This document shows positions 1 to 10,306 of a stretch of 64,000 nt of DNA, one piece after another. Source of the stretch: Rhizobium sp. Q54 (lineage in GTDB: Bacteria > Pseudomonadota > Alphaproteobacteria > Micropepsales > Micropepsaceae); NCBI GenBank assembly GCA_945860165.1, contig CAMAPL010000003.1, positions 1 through 64,000 of the forward strand, written 5' to 3'. Every line of letters begins with the position of its first letter. The first letter of the stretch is position 1. A model generated the notes under the pieces. It saw nothing but the letters and a program-made list of their open reading frames with translations, made no database searches and had not been told where the DNA came from. A program made the translations under genes and the position numbers.

Positions 1-520
1 CGATGACAACGACATCGTCCTTCTGGGCGGCTGCGCCTTCGGGACGGTTGACGTAATTGCGGGCATTCTTGGCCAAACGATCCAGCGCTTCATTGACATC
101 GGCGTCGGCGACATCGGTCGTCAGGCGCTCCACCGTCAGCTTGGACGGATCGGTGGTTTCAAATTCCGGCATCAGATCGACGATCACCTTGAAGGTGAGG
201 TCGGACTTGCCGTCAACCACATCCTCGACATTGCCGACCGGCTCGACGCGCGGCTGCAGCGCGGGCTTGAGCTTGTTGTCCGAAATCGCCTTCTGGCTGC
301 CTTCATTCACGGCGGCCTCGACCACTTCGCCCATGATGGACTTGCCGTACTGCTTTTTCAGGAAGGAGACTGGCGCCTTGCCGGGACGAAAGCCCTTGAG
401 GTTCATCTTGGGCTTCATTTCCTCCAGCCGCGCATTGACGAGGCTGTCCAGTTCGCTGGCCAGGACGGTGACAGTGAACTGCTTGTGCAGGTCCTGGGAA
501 ACGGTCTCGCTGATCTGCAT
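1..520 (-). CDS. tig: Trigger factor, N-terminal part (cut by window edge)
   Basis: Ribosome-associated chaperone and peptidyl-prolyl isomerase that binds nascent chains at the exit tunnel. The 173 visible residues contain the ribosome-binding N-terminal domain with the signature GFRPGKAP (the family's GFRxGKxP loop), followed by the start of the linker into the PPIase domain. The ATG at 518-520 has a good AGGAAG ribosome site upstream. The rest of the gene lies outside the window. tRNA-Leu lies immediately upstream on the same strand. The assignment is firm because the signature loop is intact. Confidence 0.93.
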   Translation of the reverse strand, partial: MQISETVSQDLHKQFTVTVLASELDSLVNARLEEMKPKMNLKGFRPGKAPVSFLKKQYGKSIMGEVVEAAVNEGSQKAISDNKLKPALQPRVEPVGNVEDVVDGKSDLTFKVIVDLMPEFETTDPSKLTVERLTTDVADADVNEALDRLAKNARNYVNRPEGAAAQKDDVVVI

Positions 521-556
521 TTCGAACTTCCTACTCTCAATCTCTGTGCCGAAAAC

Positions 557-641
557 TGGTGCGGGCAGAGGGACTTGAACCCCCACGACTTTCATCACTG
601 GAACCTAAATCCAGCGCGTCTACCAGTTCCGCCATGTCCGC
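557..641 (-). tRNA. tRNA-Leu (anticodon UAG)
   Basis: A class II tRNA read on the minus strand, with the acceptor strand GCGGACA, a D-arm with GGTAGACGC, the anticodon loop TTTAGGT (anticodon TAG), a short variable arm and the T-loop GGTTCAAGTCC. The 3' CCA is encoded. The anticodon stem CTGGA/TCCAG pairs perfectly. The acceptor stem has one A-C mismatch (5th pair), where most leucine tRNAs have a Watson-Crick pair. It decodes CUN leucine codons and lies just upstream of tig. Confidence 0.95.
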
Positions 642-753
642 GTTTTTGGCGGCCCGTAAGCCACCGAAGCGGGCCCCTATAGCAGGGGATTTGGGGGGTT
701 GCTAGGGCGGACCAGCAGGGGCGGAGGATAGTCAATACTGTCCAGATTCCGCG

Positions 754-1284
754 TCAGCTTGTGCCAATCCGCTTCCAGTAAATCATGGTGGAGGTCAGCG
801 CGCCGTGCGGCCGATAAGCGTAATCGGGGATTTCGCCAACCAGGATGTAGCCGTGCTTTTCGCAGAAGCCCGAAGCCCCCCTCATCCCTGGCGGTATCGA
901 GGACCAACAGCGTTCGCCCGTGCCTCACAGCCAGATCTTCGGCCGCTAGCACCAAAGCCGTAGCCACCCCACGACGTCGGTGGCTCAGACGGGTCATCAT
1001 TTTGGCGAGCTCGCCCCGGTGCGGCTGATTGGGTGGACAAAGGAGTTGCAGGGTCACAGTGCCCGCCAGGACGTCGTCATCCCAAGCACCCAGAAAATGA
1101 CCCGCTCCCCCCGGGCCGCCGCTGCCATCGCACCTTACCAGAATGTAGCGGCATCCTGCGTACTCAGAGGATACAGGAAGTGAACGGAGGCACCGTCAGC
1201 AACCACTTCAATCAGCATCGCAATCAACAGGGCGCGGACTTGCGGCGTATCGTTCAGTGCTTTGATTTCGATCCCGGATATCAT
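754..1284 (-). pseudogene. Broken GNAT family acetyltransferase
   Basis: Reading from an ATG at 1284 gives a GNAT-like N-terminus (ISGIEIKALNDTPQVRALL), which hits TAA at 1135-1137 after residue 49. The homology resumes, shifts frame near 1088-1100, and continues through the acetyl-CoA-binding stretch (LSHRRRGVATALVLAAED, the R-x-x-G-x-A/G type motif). It then shifts again at a run of six G near 875-880 and finishes in another frame with EKHGYILVGEIPDYAYRP and a stop at 754. There are therefore three separate lesions and no intact product. The ATG lies just after the stop of the XRE-cupin gene, and XRE-GNAT pairs are common operons, so this was probably its partner. Identification rests on motif recognition in three frames. 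Confidence 0.8.
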
Positions 1285-1286
1285 GG

Positions 1287-1853
1287 TCAGCTCCGCGCCA
1301 GCGCCACGACATACTGGCAGGGCCGCACGCTTTCATTGGCGTAGGTGACTTCGGCAGGCGGGCCGAAACCCAGACTGTCACCCGGTTTGAGGACAATGCG
1401 GACACCGCCATCGGTCAGCACCAGCTCCCCGGCCTGCACCCAAACGACATGGCGGGCACGGGCATAGGTCCAGGCGGGAAAGGTGACTTTCTGGCCGGCA
1501 GGCAGCTCCACCTGCACCATCTCCAGAGGGTGATCGGGGCGGCTGAAAATCTGTTTGCGGCGATAGCCGGTGACCGGATCGCGCCACACCGGCTGGTCGG
1601 GGGCGCGCGACAGCCTGCCTTCCTGTTTTTCGGCCCGTAGCAGCAGCCCCGCCAAAGTCAGATCGAAGGCGCCCGCCAACCGGACAAGAATGCCGGCGGA
1701 GGGACTCATTTCGCCGCGTTCGATTTTGCTGATGCTGGCCTTGGCGACCCCCGATTTACCGGCCAGATCGGCCAGGGACCACTTGCGGGCGTCCCGTTCC
1801 AGGCGGATATGCTGGGCGATTCGGGCTTCGGTCTTATCTACTATAGTATCCAT
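1287..1853 (-). CDS. XRE family regulator with C-terminal cupin domain
   Basis: A 188-residue transcription factor. Residues about 15-70 form a helix-turn-helix of the XRE type (WSLADLAGKSGVAKASISKIERGEMSP). The C-terminal half is a cupin_2 barrel with the usual glycine and proline pattern (LKPGDSLGFGP), likely the ligand-sensing part. The start was placed at 1853 rather than at a longer in-frame start because the helix-turn-helix begins soon after and an operator-like palindrome lies directly upstream. It is followed without a gap by the broken GNAT gene. It probably represses its own promoter; the ligand is unknown. Confidence 0.87.
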   Translation of the reverse strand: MDTIVDKTEARIAQHIRLERDARKWSLADLAGKSGVAKASISKIERGEMSPSAGILVRLAGAFDLTLAGLLLRAEKQEGRLSRAPDQPVWRDPVTGYRRKQIFSRPDHPLEMVQVELPAGQKVTFPAWTYARARHVVWVQAGELVLTDGGVRIVLKPGDSLGFGPPAEVTYANESVRPCQYVVALARS

Positions 1854-1855
1854 AC

Positions 1856-1871
1856 GTCTATTATAATAGAC
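1856..1871. promoter_or_regulatory. Perfect 16-bp palindrome: likely operator and -10 of the XRE-cupin gene
   Basis: GTCTATTATAATAGAC is a perfect palindrome ending 2 bp before the ATG of the XRE-cupin gene on the minus strand. It contains a consensus TATAAT. If that is the -10, transcription would start at or next to the ATG, giving a leaderless mRNA. TTGACA also occurs upstream, but only 11 bp from TATAAT, so it is not a standard -35 for it. Position and symmetry fit an autorepression site. Confidence 0.65.
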
Positions 1872-1878
1872 ATATGTG

Positions 1879-3314
1879 TCAAAGAAATTCCAGAACTTTC
1901 GGCAGGATTTCCGGCAAATCTTCCGCGATAAGCCCGGGGCCGAAGCAGTCGGCCGCCGCCCCGTGTAGCCAGGTCCCGCAAGCCGCCGCCTCAAATGCCG
2001 GCATTCTCTGGGCCAGCAAGCCGGCGATGAATCCCGCTAGGACATCCCCTGCTCCCGCGGTCGCCAGGGTGGGCGGGGCATTGGCGTTTATCGCAGCTTT
2101 GCCGCTTGCGTGGGCGATCACAGTGTCGTTTCCCTTGAGCAGGACCACCGCCCCGGCGCGGGCGGCAGCGGCGCGAACGGCTTCGACCTTTCCACCGGCT
2201 TCATCGAGCAGGCCGGGAAAGAGTCGCTCAAATTCACCGGCATGGGGCGTCAGAACGCATCATTCATGCAGCCAGTTGAACAAGGCCTCAGGATCGTCCT
2301 GGAAAGACGTCAGCGCGTCGGCATCCAAAACCACCCCTGCCCCGCTCTTCAGGACCGTATCCACCAGCGCGCGGGTTTCACCGCCCACCCCCAGGCCCGG
2401 TCCGATCACCACCGTGTTGAGCCGCTTGTCCGAAAGCACCTCCGCCAGTCCCGCGGCGCCTTTAAAACCCTTGAGCATGATGGCGGTGAGATGCGCGGCA
2501 TTCACCGCCAGCGCATCGCGCGGCGAGGCGACACTGACCAACCCCGCCCCTATCCGCAGCGCGCCGCGCGCCGCCAACCGGGCCGCACCGGTCTGGCTGG
2601 CGCCGCCACTGACCACAACGCAGTGGCCGCGATCATATTTGTGTCCCCGCGCCCGGGGCTGCGGATAGCTCCACAACGAAGGCGTGTTCTCGAACAAATC
2701 CGTGTCCGCCGCTGCGTCCGGAATGCCAATATCGGCGACCACGATCTCGCCGCAGGCTTCCCGTCCGGGCAGCAGCAAGTGACCAGGTTTCTTGCGAAAG
2801 AAGGTGATGGTCAGCGTCGCCTTGACCGTCACGTGGCCAAGCGGCGCGCCCGTATCACCCGACAGGCCACTGGGCATGTCGATCGCCACCACCGGAAAAT
2901 CGCCCAGCGCGGCAACAACCTGCGCGGGGGCGCCATCCAAGGGACGGGAGAGACCGGCGCCGAACAGCGCATCCACCACCAACCGGGCGCCGTCCAGCGC
3001 GGCGGGCGTCAGTGCGCCCCGTGTTCCTTTCCAAAGCGCCGACATGACGCCGGCATCGTCTTTTGGGTCTGCGTCATGCGTCACCCGCACAATAAAACCA
3101 TGCTCGTCCAGCAGCCGCGCCACAACAAAGCCATCGCCGCCATTGTTGCCGGGGCCGCACAGCACCGTCACCGCGCAGGGCTTGAAGCGGGCGGCTATGG
3201 CATCGGCCACAGCAGTCCCGGCTTTTCCATCAACGTCAAAGACAACGTGCCCTGCGCCACGGCAAAGGCGTCTGCCCTGGCCATCTGCGCGCAGGTGAGG
3301 ATTTCGCTGCTCAT
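1879..3314 (-). pseudogene. nnr: Bifunctional NAD(P)H-hydrate epimerase/dehydratase, disrupted twice
   Basis: The protein repairs damaged NAD(P)HX: the N-terminal YjeF_N epimerase (GPGNNGGDGFVVARLL) is fused to a C-terminal ADP-dependent dehydratase (GPGLGVGGET, and [12 protein letters not shown] near the end). Two lesions are seen. Starting at the ATG at 3314 (SSEILTCAQMARADAFAV, a typical epimerase start), one base is missing near 3220-3224, so the normal LMEKAGTAVADA can only be read across a frame change. An in-frame TGA then lies at 2260-2262, between LFNWLHE and [10 protein letters not shown]. Homology continues in the same frame to the stop at 1879. The ATG overlaps the stop of the upstream aminotransferase. 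At best separate domains are made. Sequencing error at two sites is the alternative. Confidence 0.82.
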
Positions 3315-4474
3315 TTGCCGGCGAAGTATTTTTCAAGGCGGGCCAGCGACTGTTCGATCAGCGATTTCTGCTTGCAGAAAGCGAAGCGCACAAAGGTATC
3401 AGGCGTCCCGCTCTGGAAGAAGGCGGATAGCGGGATCAGCGCCACGCCTGCCTCGCGGATCAGGCGCTCGCAGAAGGCGAAATCCTTCTCATTCGTCAGC
3501 TTGGGAATGCCCGCAGTGAGAAAGTAGGTGCCCTGACAGGGCTGCACTTCAAAACCCAGCCTGATCAGGCCGACGGTGAGGACGTCGCGATTCTGTTGCA
3601 GCCTTTTGGTCAGTGCCAGCGGGAAATCCATTTCATGGGTCAGGCCATGCGCCACGCCCAGCTGCAGCGCCGGCGGCGTGGTGAACGTAAGAAACTGATG
3701 CGCCTTGGTCGCCACCGCCACCAGCGAACGCGGCCCCGTCACCCAACCCACCTTCCAGCCGGTGAGGGAAAAAATCTTTCCCGCCGATCCGATGCGCAGG
3801 CATCGGTCCCGCATGCCCGGCAAGGTGGCGAGCGGGATATGCGCCAAGCCGTCAAACACCAGATGCTCATAAACCTCGTCGCAGATCACCACCGCATCGG
3901 TTTCGCACACGACCCTGGCCAGCATTTCCAGTTCTTCGCGGCTGAAGACGCGGCCGGCGGGATTGTGCGGCGAGTTGATCAGCACAGCGCGGGTCTTGGG
4001 GCCGATGGCGGCGCGCAAGGCATCTTCCGTCAGCCGCCAGTCCGGCGGCCCCAGCTTGATGGTACGCACCACGGCGCCGGTCGTTTCGACGATCGGGCGA
4101 TAAGAATCATAGGTGGGCTCGATCAGCACGAACTCGTCGCCCGACACCGCCGTTGCCAGGATGCTGGCGCCCAGCGCCTCGGTGCCGCCGGAGGTGATGA
4201 CCACTTCATCTTCGGGGTCGTATTCCAGCTTGTAGAAATGACGGGCATGCGCCGCTACGGCCCGGCGCAGTTCGGCCAGGCCCTTGGACGGCGGATATTG
4301 ATTGGGGCCATCGATCAAAGCCCGGGCGGCAACCGCGCGCAAACCGGCCGGTCCGTCCTGATCGGGAAACCCCTGCCCCAGATTGATGGCATCATGGCGA
4401 AGCGCCAGCCCGGTCATTTGCTGGAAGATGCTGATGGGCAGGTTGGAAAAAACCGGATTGAGCGATGCGGGCAT
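3311..4474 (-). CDS. Class I/II pyridoxal-phosphate aminotransferase
   Basis: A 387-residue fold-type I aminotransferase. Visible motifs are NLGQGFPDQDGP at the N-terminus, YPPSKGLAELR, the asparagine motif NSPHNPAGRVF, the cofactor aspartate and tyrosine in CDEVYEHLVF, and the Schiff-base lysine in SAGKIFSLTGWKVGW. The pattern is closest to the YbdL/kynurenine aminotransferase-like branch, which acts on methionine and aromatic amino acids, but the substrate cannot be fixed from sequence. The stop overlaps the start of nnr by 4 bp, so the two are co-transcribed. The ATG at 4474 is followed directly by family-typical sequence. Confidence 0.9.
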   Translation of the reverse strand: MPASLNPVFSNLPISIFQQMTGLALRHDAINLGQGFPDQDGPAGLRAVAARALIDGPNQYPPSKGLAELRRAVAAHARHFYKLEYDPEDEVVITSGGTEALGASILATAVSGDEFVLIEPTYDSYRPIVETTGAVVRTIKLGPPDWRLTEDALRAAIGPKTRAVLINSPHNPAGRVFSREELEMLARVVCETDAVVICDEVYEHLVFDGLAHIPLATLPGMRDRCLRIGSAGKIFSLTGWKVGWVTGPRSLVAVATKAHQFLTFTTPPALQLGVAHGLTHEMDFPLALTKRLQQNRDVLTVGLIRLGFEVQPCQGTYFLTAGIPKLTNEKDFAFCERLIREAGVALIPLSAFFQSGTPDTFVRFAFCKQKSLIEQSLARLEKYFAGK

Positions 4475-5080
<606 letters not shown>

Positions 5081-5168
5081 CACATCTCGCCCTGGTGGGG
5101 CGGTACCCGGGAGCGTCGGCGTGAGCCGGAGCGACCAAATTTAAAGTCAACGAAGGGAAGACTGAATT

Positions 5169-6590
5169 ATGGCCGACAAGAAGACGACTGCAGCCGACAT
5201 CCACAAACTGATCAAGGAAAAAGAAGTCAAATACGTCGATGTGCGTTTCACCGACCCCAAGGGCAAGTGGCAGCATGTCACTTTCGACCTGATGATGGTC
5301 GACGATGATTTCCTGAATGAAGGCACGATGTTCGACGGCTCGTCGATCGCGGGCTGGAAGGCCATCAACGAGTCCGACATGCTGCTGAAGCCGGACCTTG
5401 AGACTGCCGTTATCGATCCCTTCTTCGCCCAGACCACGCTGATCCTGATCTGCGACGTGATGGAGCCGATGACCGGCCAGCATTATTCGCGCTGCCCGCG
5501 CTCGATCGCCAAGGCCGCTGAAAACTACGTAAACTCCTCGGGCGTCGGCGACACCACCTATTTCGGCCCGGAAGCCGAATTCTTCATCTTCGACGATGTG
5601 CGTTTCGAAGTCGGGATGAACAAGGGCTACTATTATGTCGACTCCAAGGAAGGCGCCTACAACAGTGGCACCGAGTATCCCGAAGGCAATCTGGGCCACC
5701 GCCCGGCCGTGAAGGGCGGTTACTTCCCGGTTCCCCCGATCGACTCCGAACAGGACATGCGCGGCGAAATGCTGGCGGTCATGAAGGACATGGGCATCCA
5801 GCCGGAAAAGCACCATCACGAAGTCGCCACCGCCCAGCATGAACTTGGTTTCAAGTTCAACACGCTGACCAAGTGCGGCGACTACATGCAGATCTACAAG
5901 TATGTCATCCACCAGGTCGCCCAGGCCTATGGCAAGTCGGCGACCTTCATGCCGAAGCCCATCTATGGCGACAACGGCTCGGGCATGCATGTGCATCAGT
6001 CGATCTGGAAGGCCGGCAAGCCGCTGTTCGCCGGTTCGGGTTATGCCGACCTGTCCGACATGTGCCTGTTCTACATCGGCGGCATCATCAAGCATGCCAA
6101 GGCGCTGAATGCCTTCACTAACCCGCTGACCAACAGCTACAAGCGCCTGATCCCCGGCTTTGAAGCCCCGGTGCTACTCGCCTATTCGGCGCGCAACCGT
6201 TCAGCCTCGTGCCGTATTCCGCACTCGCCCTCGCCAAACGGCAAGCGCGTCGAGGTCCGCTTCCCCGATCCGGGCGCGAACCCCTACCTCGCCTATGCCG
6301 CCATGCTGATGGCCGGTCTGGACGGTATCGAGAACAAGATCCATCCGGGCGGTCCGATGGACAAGGACTTGTATGCGCTGCCGCCGGAAGAGCTGGCGAA
6401 GGTGCCACAGGTTTGCGGTTCGCTGCGCGAGGCGCTCGACTCCCTGCGCGCCGACAACGCCTTCCTCAAGAAGGGCGGCGTGTTCGACCAGGACTTCATC
6501 GACTCTTATATCGATCTCAAGATGGAAGATGTGTATGCCTTCGAGCACACGCCCCATCCGATCGAATTCAAGATGTACTATTCCTGCTAG
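5169..6590 (+). CDS. glnA: Type I glutamine synthetase
   Basis: A 473-residue ATP-dependent glutamate-ammonia ligase and the main ammonia-assimilating enzyme. Signatures are [10 protein letters not shown] at residues 50-60, the metal-binding [11 protein letters not shown], the [11 protein letters not shown] region, [10 protein letters not shown], the active-site loop [17 protein letters not shown] and the adenylylation site [10 protein letters not shown] with Tyr402. It ends MYYSC where most homologues end MYYSV. It lies 88 bp after glnB with a GAAGGGAAG ribosome site, and a strong terminator follows. Activity is expected to be controlled by adenylylation and P-II. Confidence 0.97.
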   Translation: MADKKTTAADIHKLIKEKEVKYVDVRFTDPKGKWQHVTFDLMMVDDDFLNEGTMFDGSSIAGWKAINESDMLLKPDLETAVIDPFFAQTTLILICDVMEPMTGQHYSRCPRSIAKAAENYVNSSGVGDTTYFGPEAEFFIFDDVRFEVGMNKGYYYVDSKEGAYNSGTEYPEGNLGHRPAVKGGYFPVPPIDSEQDMRGEMLAVMKDMGIQPEKHHHEVATAQHELGFKFNTLTKCGDYMQIYKYVIHQVAQAYGKSATFMPKPIYGDNGSGMHVHQSIWKAGKPLFAGSGYADLSDMCLFYIGGIIKHAKALNAFTNPLTNSYKRLIPGFEAPVLLAYSARNRSASCRIPHSPSPNGKRVEVRFPDPGANPYLAYAAMLMAGLDGIENKIHPGGPMDKDLYALPPEELAKVPQVCGSLREALDSLRADNAFLKKGGVFDQDFIDSYIDLKMEDVYAFEHTPHPIEFKMYYSC

Positions 6591-6614
6591 GGTCACGCAG
6601 ATATTGACGATCAG

Positions 6615-6641
6615 GGGCGCGGCGCAAGCTGCGCCCTTTTT
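6615..6641 (+). terminator. Rho-independent terminator of glnBA
   Basis: GGGCGC and GCGCCC form a stem closing a small inner loop and are followed by five T residues. It lies 25 bp after the glnA stop and before the end of the convergent histidine kinase gene. Confidence 0.85.
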
Positions 6642-6654
6642 CGTGGCGTGAGGG

Positions 6655-8049
6655 CTAGGCCACTGCGGCGGCCAGTTCCGGCGCCCGCACCGGCAGGGTC
6701 ACAAAGGCCGAGCACCCCCGGCCGAACTCGCTTTCCAGCCAGGCCTTGCCGCCATGCAGCTCCACCAGGCCGCGTACCAGCGCCAGGCCCAGGCCTGTGC
6801 CGCCGGCCTGGCGGTCGAAGCGGTTGTCCACCTGATTGAAGGGCAAGAAGATCTAGTCCAGCTTGTCGCGCGGAACGCCCGGGCCATTGTCATGCACCAT
6901 GATCTGGAAATCGCCGCTGGCAGCGCGCCCGGCTACCACCTCGATGCGCCCGCCCTGGGGCGTGAACTTGACGGCATTGGAAACCAGATTGATGAGTATC
7001 TGCTTCACCGCCCGTTCGTCGGCATAGAGCGCCGGCGCGGTTTCCTCGACCGTGATCACCAGGGTCTGGTCTTTTTCTCTGGCTTTGGTGCCCATCAGCT
7101 TGAGCGCGATGTCGATGGTGCGACCGGGGTCCAGCGGATTGGGCGCAATGTCCATGCGGCCTGCCTCGATCTTGGCAACATCGAGCAGATCTTTGATCCG
7201 CGACAGAAGATGCGCGCCGGACGAATGGATGTCGCCGGCATAGTCGCGGTAGCGCTCCGACCCCGCCGGCCCGAAACATTCTTGGCTAATAATTTCTGAA
7301 AAACCCAGAATGGCTTTCAGCGGTGTGCGCAGCTCATGGCTCATATTGGCCAGGAAGGAAGTCTTGGACGCGTTGGCCGCTTCCGCCTCGAACCGCTTCT
7401 TGAAGGCCTCGTCGCGGGCCTCCTCCAGCTCGCGCGCAATGTCCTCGACCTTGAAACGCAGCCGGGTGTCCTCGGCCATGCGCTGGGCCAGCGGACGGCC
7501 GGTGCGCCACAGCTGCAAGGCGATGAGCGGCGTCAGGATGCCGATAATGACATCGCTCACCGAGCCGCCGGTGAGGAACCGCACTGAGGTCATCAGCGAG
7601 ATGGGCACCAAGCTGGCGAGATACATGTCCATGTTGCTGCCGCGGCTGACCACCAAGGCGGACACCACTGCCATGACACCGGCCGCGAGAAACATGTGGT
7701 TCACAGGATTGTTCGGTTCCCAGCACAGCCAAGGCATCAGGCCCCAGGCACAGCTCATGATCACCTGCGTCACCAGAAACCAGCGGAACCAGGACTGTGG
7801 ATCACCCTGGGAGTCCTTGCAGCGTTCATAGGCGCTGCTCATCAGCGCTGTTGCGCCCACCGCGATGCTGACCGCCAGCGGCAGAAACAGCGTTCTGGCG
7901 AAGCCCGCATTGCCGAAGGGTGGCGCCAGGCTGGACGACAGACAGGCCACCAGCAACGCCCAGAGCGGCGCGGTGAACCGGGTGGCGCGCATCGTATGGG
8001 CCGTGAGGGCAATCTGCGCCCTCAGGACACGCGGACTGCCCTTCCCCAT
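6655..8049 (-). pseudogene. Membrane histidine kinase with in-frame TAG
   Basis: The frame encodes about six N-terminal membrane segments, a coiled linker (KVEDIARELEEARDEAFKKRFEAE in part), a HisKA domain with the phospho-acceptor His238 in SHELRTPLKAILGFSE, and a HATPase_c domain (N box NLVSNAVKFT, G1 DNGPG, F box FLPFNQ, G2 GGTGLGLAL). A TAG at 6853-6855 falls between the G1 and F boxes, and the frame continues unbroken to 6655. The truncated product would lack the ATP lid and C-terminal end and should be inactive. It resembles PleC/DivJ-type kinases. The start at 8049 is preferred; an ATG at 8184 would add 45 unusual residues. No response regulator lies beside it. Confidence 0.8.
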
Positions 8050-8259
8050 CTCAGTCGCTAAACCCCAAAAAGACACGCTGCGCTTCCAAAATATGGCTGG
8101 CCCAAATGCCAGTATCGCGCCGTACGCCTTAAAATTTACTGATTTTATCGACGTTTCCCGCCAGCCTTTTGGCTCGCTTTTCATGGTTGATAAAACGTAA
8201 AAATAGGCATGGCCATCGCGATTCGCGCGCGCGGCCTTAACGCAACACTCATGATCGCC

Positions 8260-10230
8260 ATGGCCAAGAACAACCCTGATCTGTTTGACGGAGCCTCCGC
8301 CTCTTCCAAGGCCTATACCGCCAAGGACATCGAGGTATTGGAAGGGCTGGAGCCGGTGCGCCGCCGGCCCGGCATGTATATCGGCGGCACCGACATCAAC
8401 GCGCTGCATCACCTCGCCGCCGAGATCATCGACAATTCAATGGATGAAGCGGTGGCCGGCCATGCCACCCGAATCGAGCTGGAACTGAAGAACGGCAACG
8501 TCCTGGTGGTGCGCGACAATGGCCGCGGCATCCCGGTGGACCCGCATCCAAAATTCAAGAACAGGTCGGCGCTGGAAGTGATCATGACCACGCTGCATGC
8601 CGGCGGAAAATTCGACGGCAAGGCCTATGATACGTCTGGCGGCCTGCATGGCGTCGGCGCGTCGGTGGTCAATGCCCTGTCCGAATGGATGGAAGTGGAT
8701 GTGGCCCGCGAAAAGCGCGGTCACAAGATGCGTTTTGAGCGCGGCCACGCCATCGGCAAGCTGAAAGACCTGGGCGCGGTCAACCGCCGCGGCACCATCG
8801 TGTCGTTCAAGCCCGACACCAAGATTTTTGGCGATATCGAATTTTCACCCGCCCGCCTGCACCGCATGGCCAAGTCCAAGGCCTATCTGTTTCGCGGCGT
8901 GGAAATCCGCTGGTCGTGCGATCCCGAGCTGATCAAGGATGAAACACCGGCCGAGGATGTGCTGAAATTCCCAGGCGGCCTGCTGGACTTCCTGCGCGGC
9001 GAAATCGGCAAGGCACAGACCGTGACGTCTCGCGACTTTTCTGGCCGCACCGATAATAAAGGCGGCAAAGGAGCCGTGGAATGGGCCGTGACCTGGGCGC
9101 CGTCGCGCGATCCCTTCACCCGCACCTATTGCAACACCATCCCCACCCATCAGGGCGGCACCCACGAACAGGGCCTGCGCAACGGCCTGACCAAGGCGCT
9201 GCGCGGCTATGGCGAGCGGGCCAGCAATCGCAAGACGGCCCTCATCACCGCCGACGATGTGATGGATTCGGCCTGCGCAGTGCTGTCGATCTTCATCCGT
9301 GAGCCAGAATTCCAGGGCCAGACCAAGGACAAGCTGTCCAGCCCCGACGCGCAGCGCCTGGTCGAAACGGTGGTGCGCGATCATTTCGATCACTGGCTGG
9401 CGGAAAGCCCGGCAGAGGCCGACCGGTTGCTGGGATTTGTGATTGACAGCGCCGAAGACCGGTTGAAAAAACGGCAAGAGAAAGAAACGCAGCGCAAATC
9501 GGCGACCCGCAAGCTGCGCCTGCCCGGTAAGCTGTCCGACTGTTCGCGCGATGCAGCGGAAGGCACTGAAATCTTTCTGGTGGAAGGCGACTCGGCGGGC
9601 GGCAGTGCCAAGCAGGCGCGCGACCGCAATACCCAGGCCATCCTGCCCCTGCGCGGCAAGATCCTGAACGTCGCCAGCGCCGCGGCGGGCAAGCTGCAGC
9701 AGAACCAGGAATTGTCCGATCTGGTGCAGGCGCTGGGCTGCGGCACCGGTGCGAAATATCGCGAAGCCGATTTGCGCTACCAGCGCGTCATCATCATGAC
9801 CGATGCCGATGTCGACGGCGCCCATATCGCCTCGCTGCTTCTGACTTTTTTCTATCGCGAGATGCCAGAGCTGATTACCGGCGGCCATCTCTTCCTCGCC
9901 ATGCCGCCGCTCTACCGCCTGACCCAGGGCGACAAGACCATCTATGCCCGCGACGATGCCGACCGCGAACGAATCCTGAAAAAGGAATTTCGTGCCGGGG
10001 CAAAGGTGGAAGTGTCACGCTTCAAGGGCCTGGGCGAGATGATGGCCGCGCAGTTGAAGGAAACCACTATGCGGCCCGGGCATCGCACCCTGTTGCAGGT
10101 TCACATTCCCAGTGACGATATCAAAAATACCGAGAACCTGTTCGAACGGCTGATGGGCAAGAAGCCGGAACTGCGCTTCCAGTTCATCCAGGAAAACGCG
10201 GAATTTTCCAAGGAAGCGGTGGACGTCTAA
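8260..10230 (+). CDS. parE: DNA topoisomerase IV subunit B
   Basis: The ATPase subunit that, with ParC, decatenates daughter chromosomes; 656 residues. The GHKL ATPase part shows EIIDNSMDEAVAGHA, DNGRGIPVD and the GGLHGVGASVVNALS loop. The TOPRIM part shows VEGDSAGGSAKQARDR, PLRGKILNV and MTDADVDGAHI. It ends with the short C-terminal FMGKKPELRF-like region typical of ParE rather than the longer GyrB. The start at 8260 (AKNNPDLFDG) is preferred because GyrB/ParE proteins begin close to this point; ATGs at 8209 and 8251 are possible, and none has a strong ribosome site. Confidence 0.95.
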   Translation: MAKNNPDLFDGASASSKAYTAKDIEVLEGLEPVRRRPGMYIGGTDINALHHLAAEIIDNSMDEAVAGHATRIELELKNGNVLVVRDNGRGIPVDPHPKFKNRSALEVIMTTLHAGGKFDGKAYDTSGGLHGVGASVVNALSEWMEVDVAREKRGHKMRFERGHAIGKLKDLGAVNRRGTIVSFKPDTKIFGDIEFSPARLHRMAKSKAYLFRGVEIRWSCDPELIKDETPAEDVLKFPGGLLDFLRGEIGKAQTVTSRDFSGRTDNKGGKGAVEWAVTWAPSRDPFTRTYCNTIPTHQGGTHEQGLRNGLTKALRGYGERASNRKTALITADDVMDSACAVLSIFIREPEFQGQTKDKLSSPDAQRLVETVVRDHFDHWLAESPAEADRLLGFVIDSAEDRLKKRQEKETQRKSATRKLRLPGKLSDCSRDAAEGTEIFLVEGDSAGGSAKQARDRNTQAILPLRGKILNVASAAAGKLQQNQELSDLVQALGCGTGAKYREADLRYQRVIIMTDADVDGAHIASLLLTFFYREMPELITGGHLFLAMPPLYRLTQGDKTIYARDDADRERILKKEFRAGAKVEVSRFKGLGEMMAAQLKETTMRPGHRTLLQVHIPSDDIKNTENLFERLMGKKPELRFQFIQENAEFSKEAVDV

Positions 10231-10242
10231 GAGACGTCGGCC

Positions 10243-10259
10243 CCGCGCGCAAAGCGCGG
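10243..10259 (+). terminator. Hairpin after parE
   Basis: CCGCGC-GCAAA-GCGCGG followed by TGTTTATT, 13 bp after the parE stop. The T tract is imperfect, so termination is likely but not certain. Confidence 0.6.
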
Positions 10260-10306
10260 TGTTTATTGTATCGGGTGCATCCGCGCCCGGGCGGGAGCGA
10301 GAAAAA

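Noticed and set aside
2260-2262. TGA in nnr read as selenocysteine
   Set aside because: No SECIS-like hairpin was seen after the codon, the family has no selenocysteine there, and a frameshift elsewhere in the gene points to decay.
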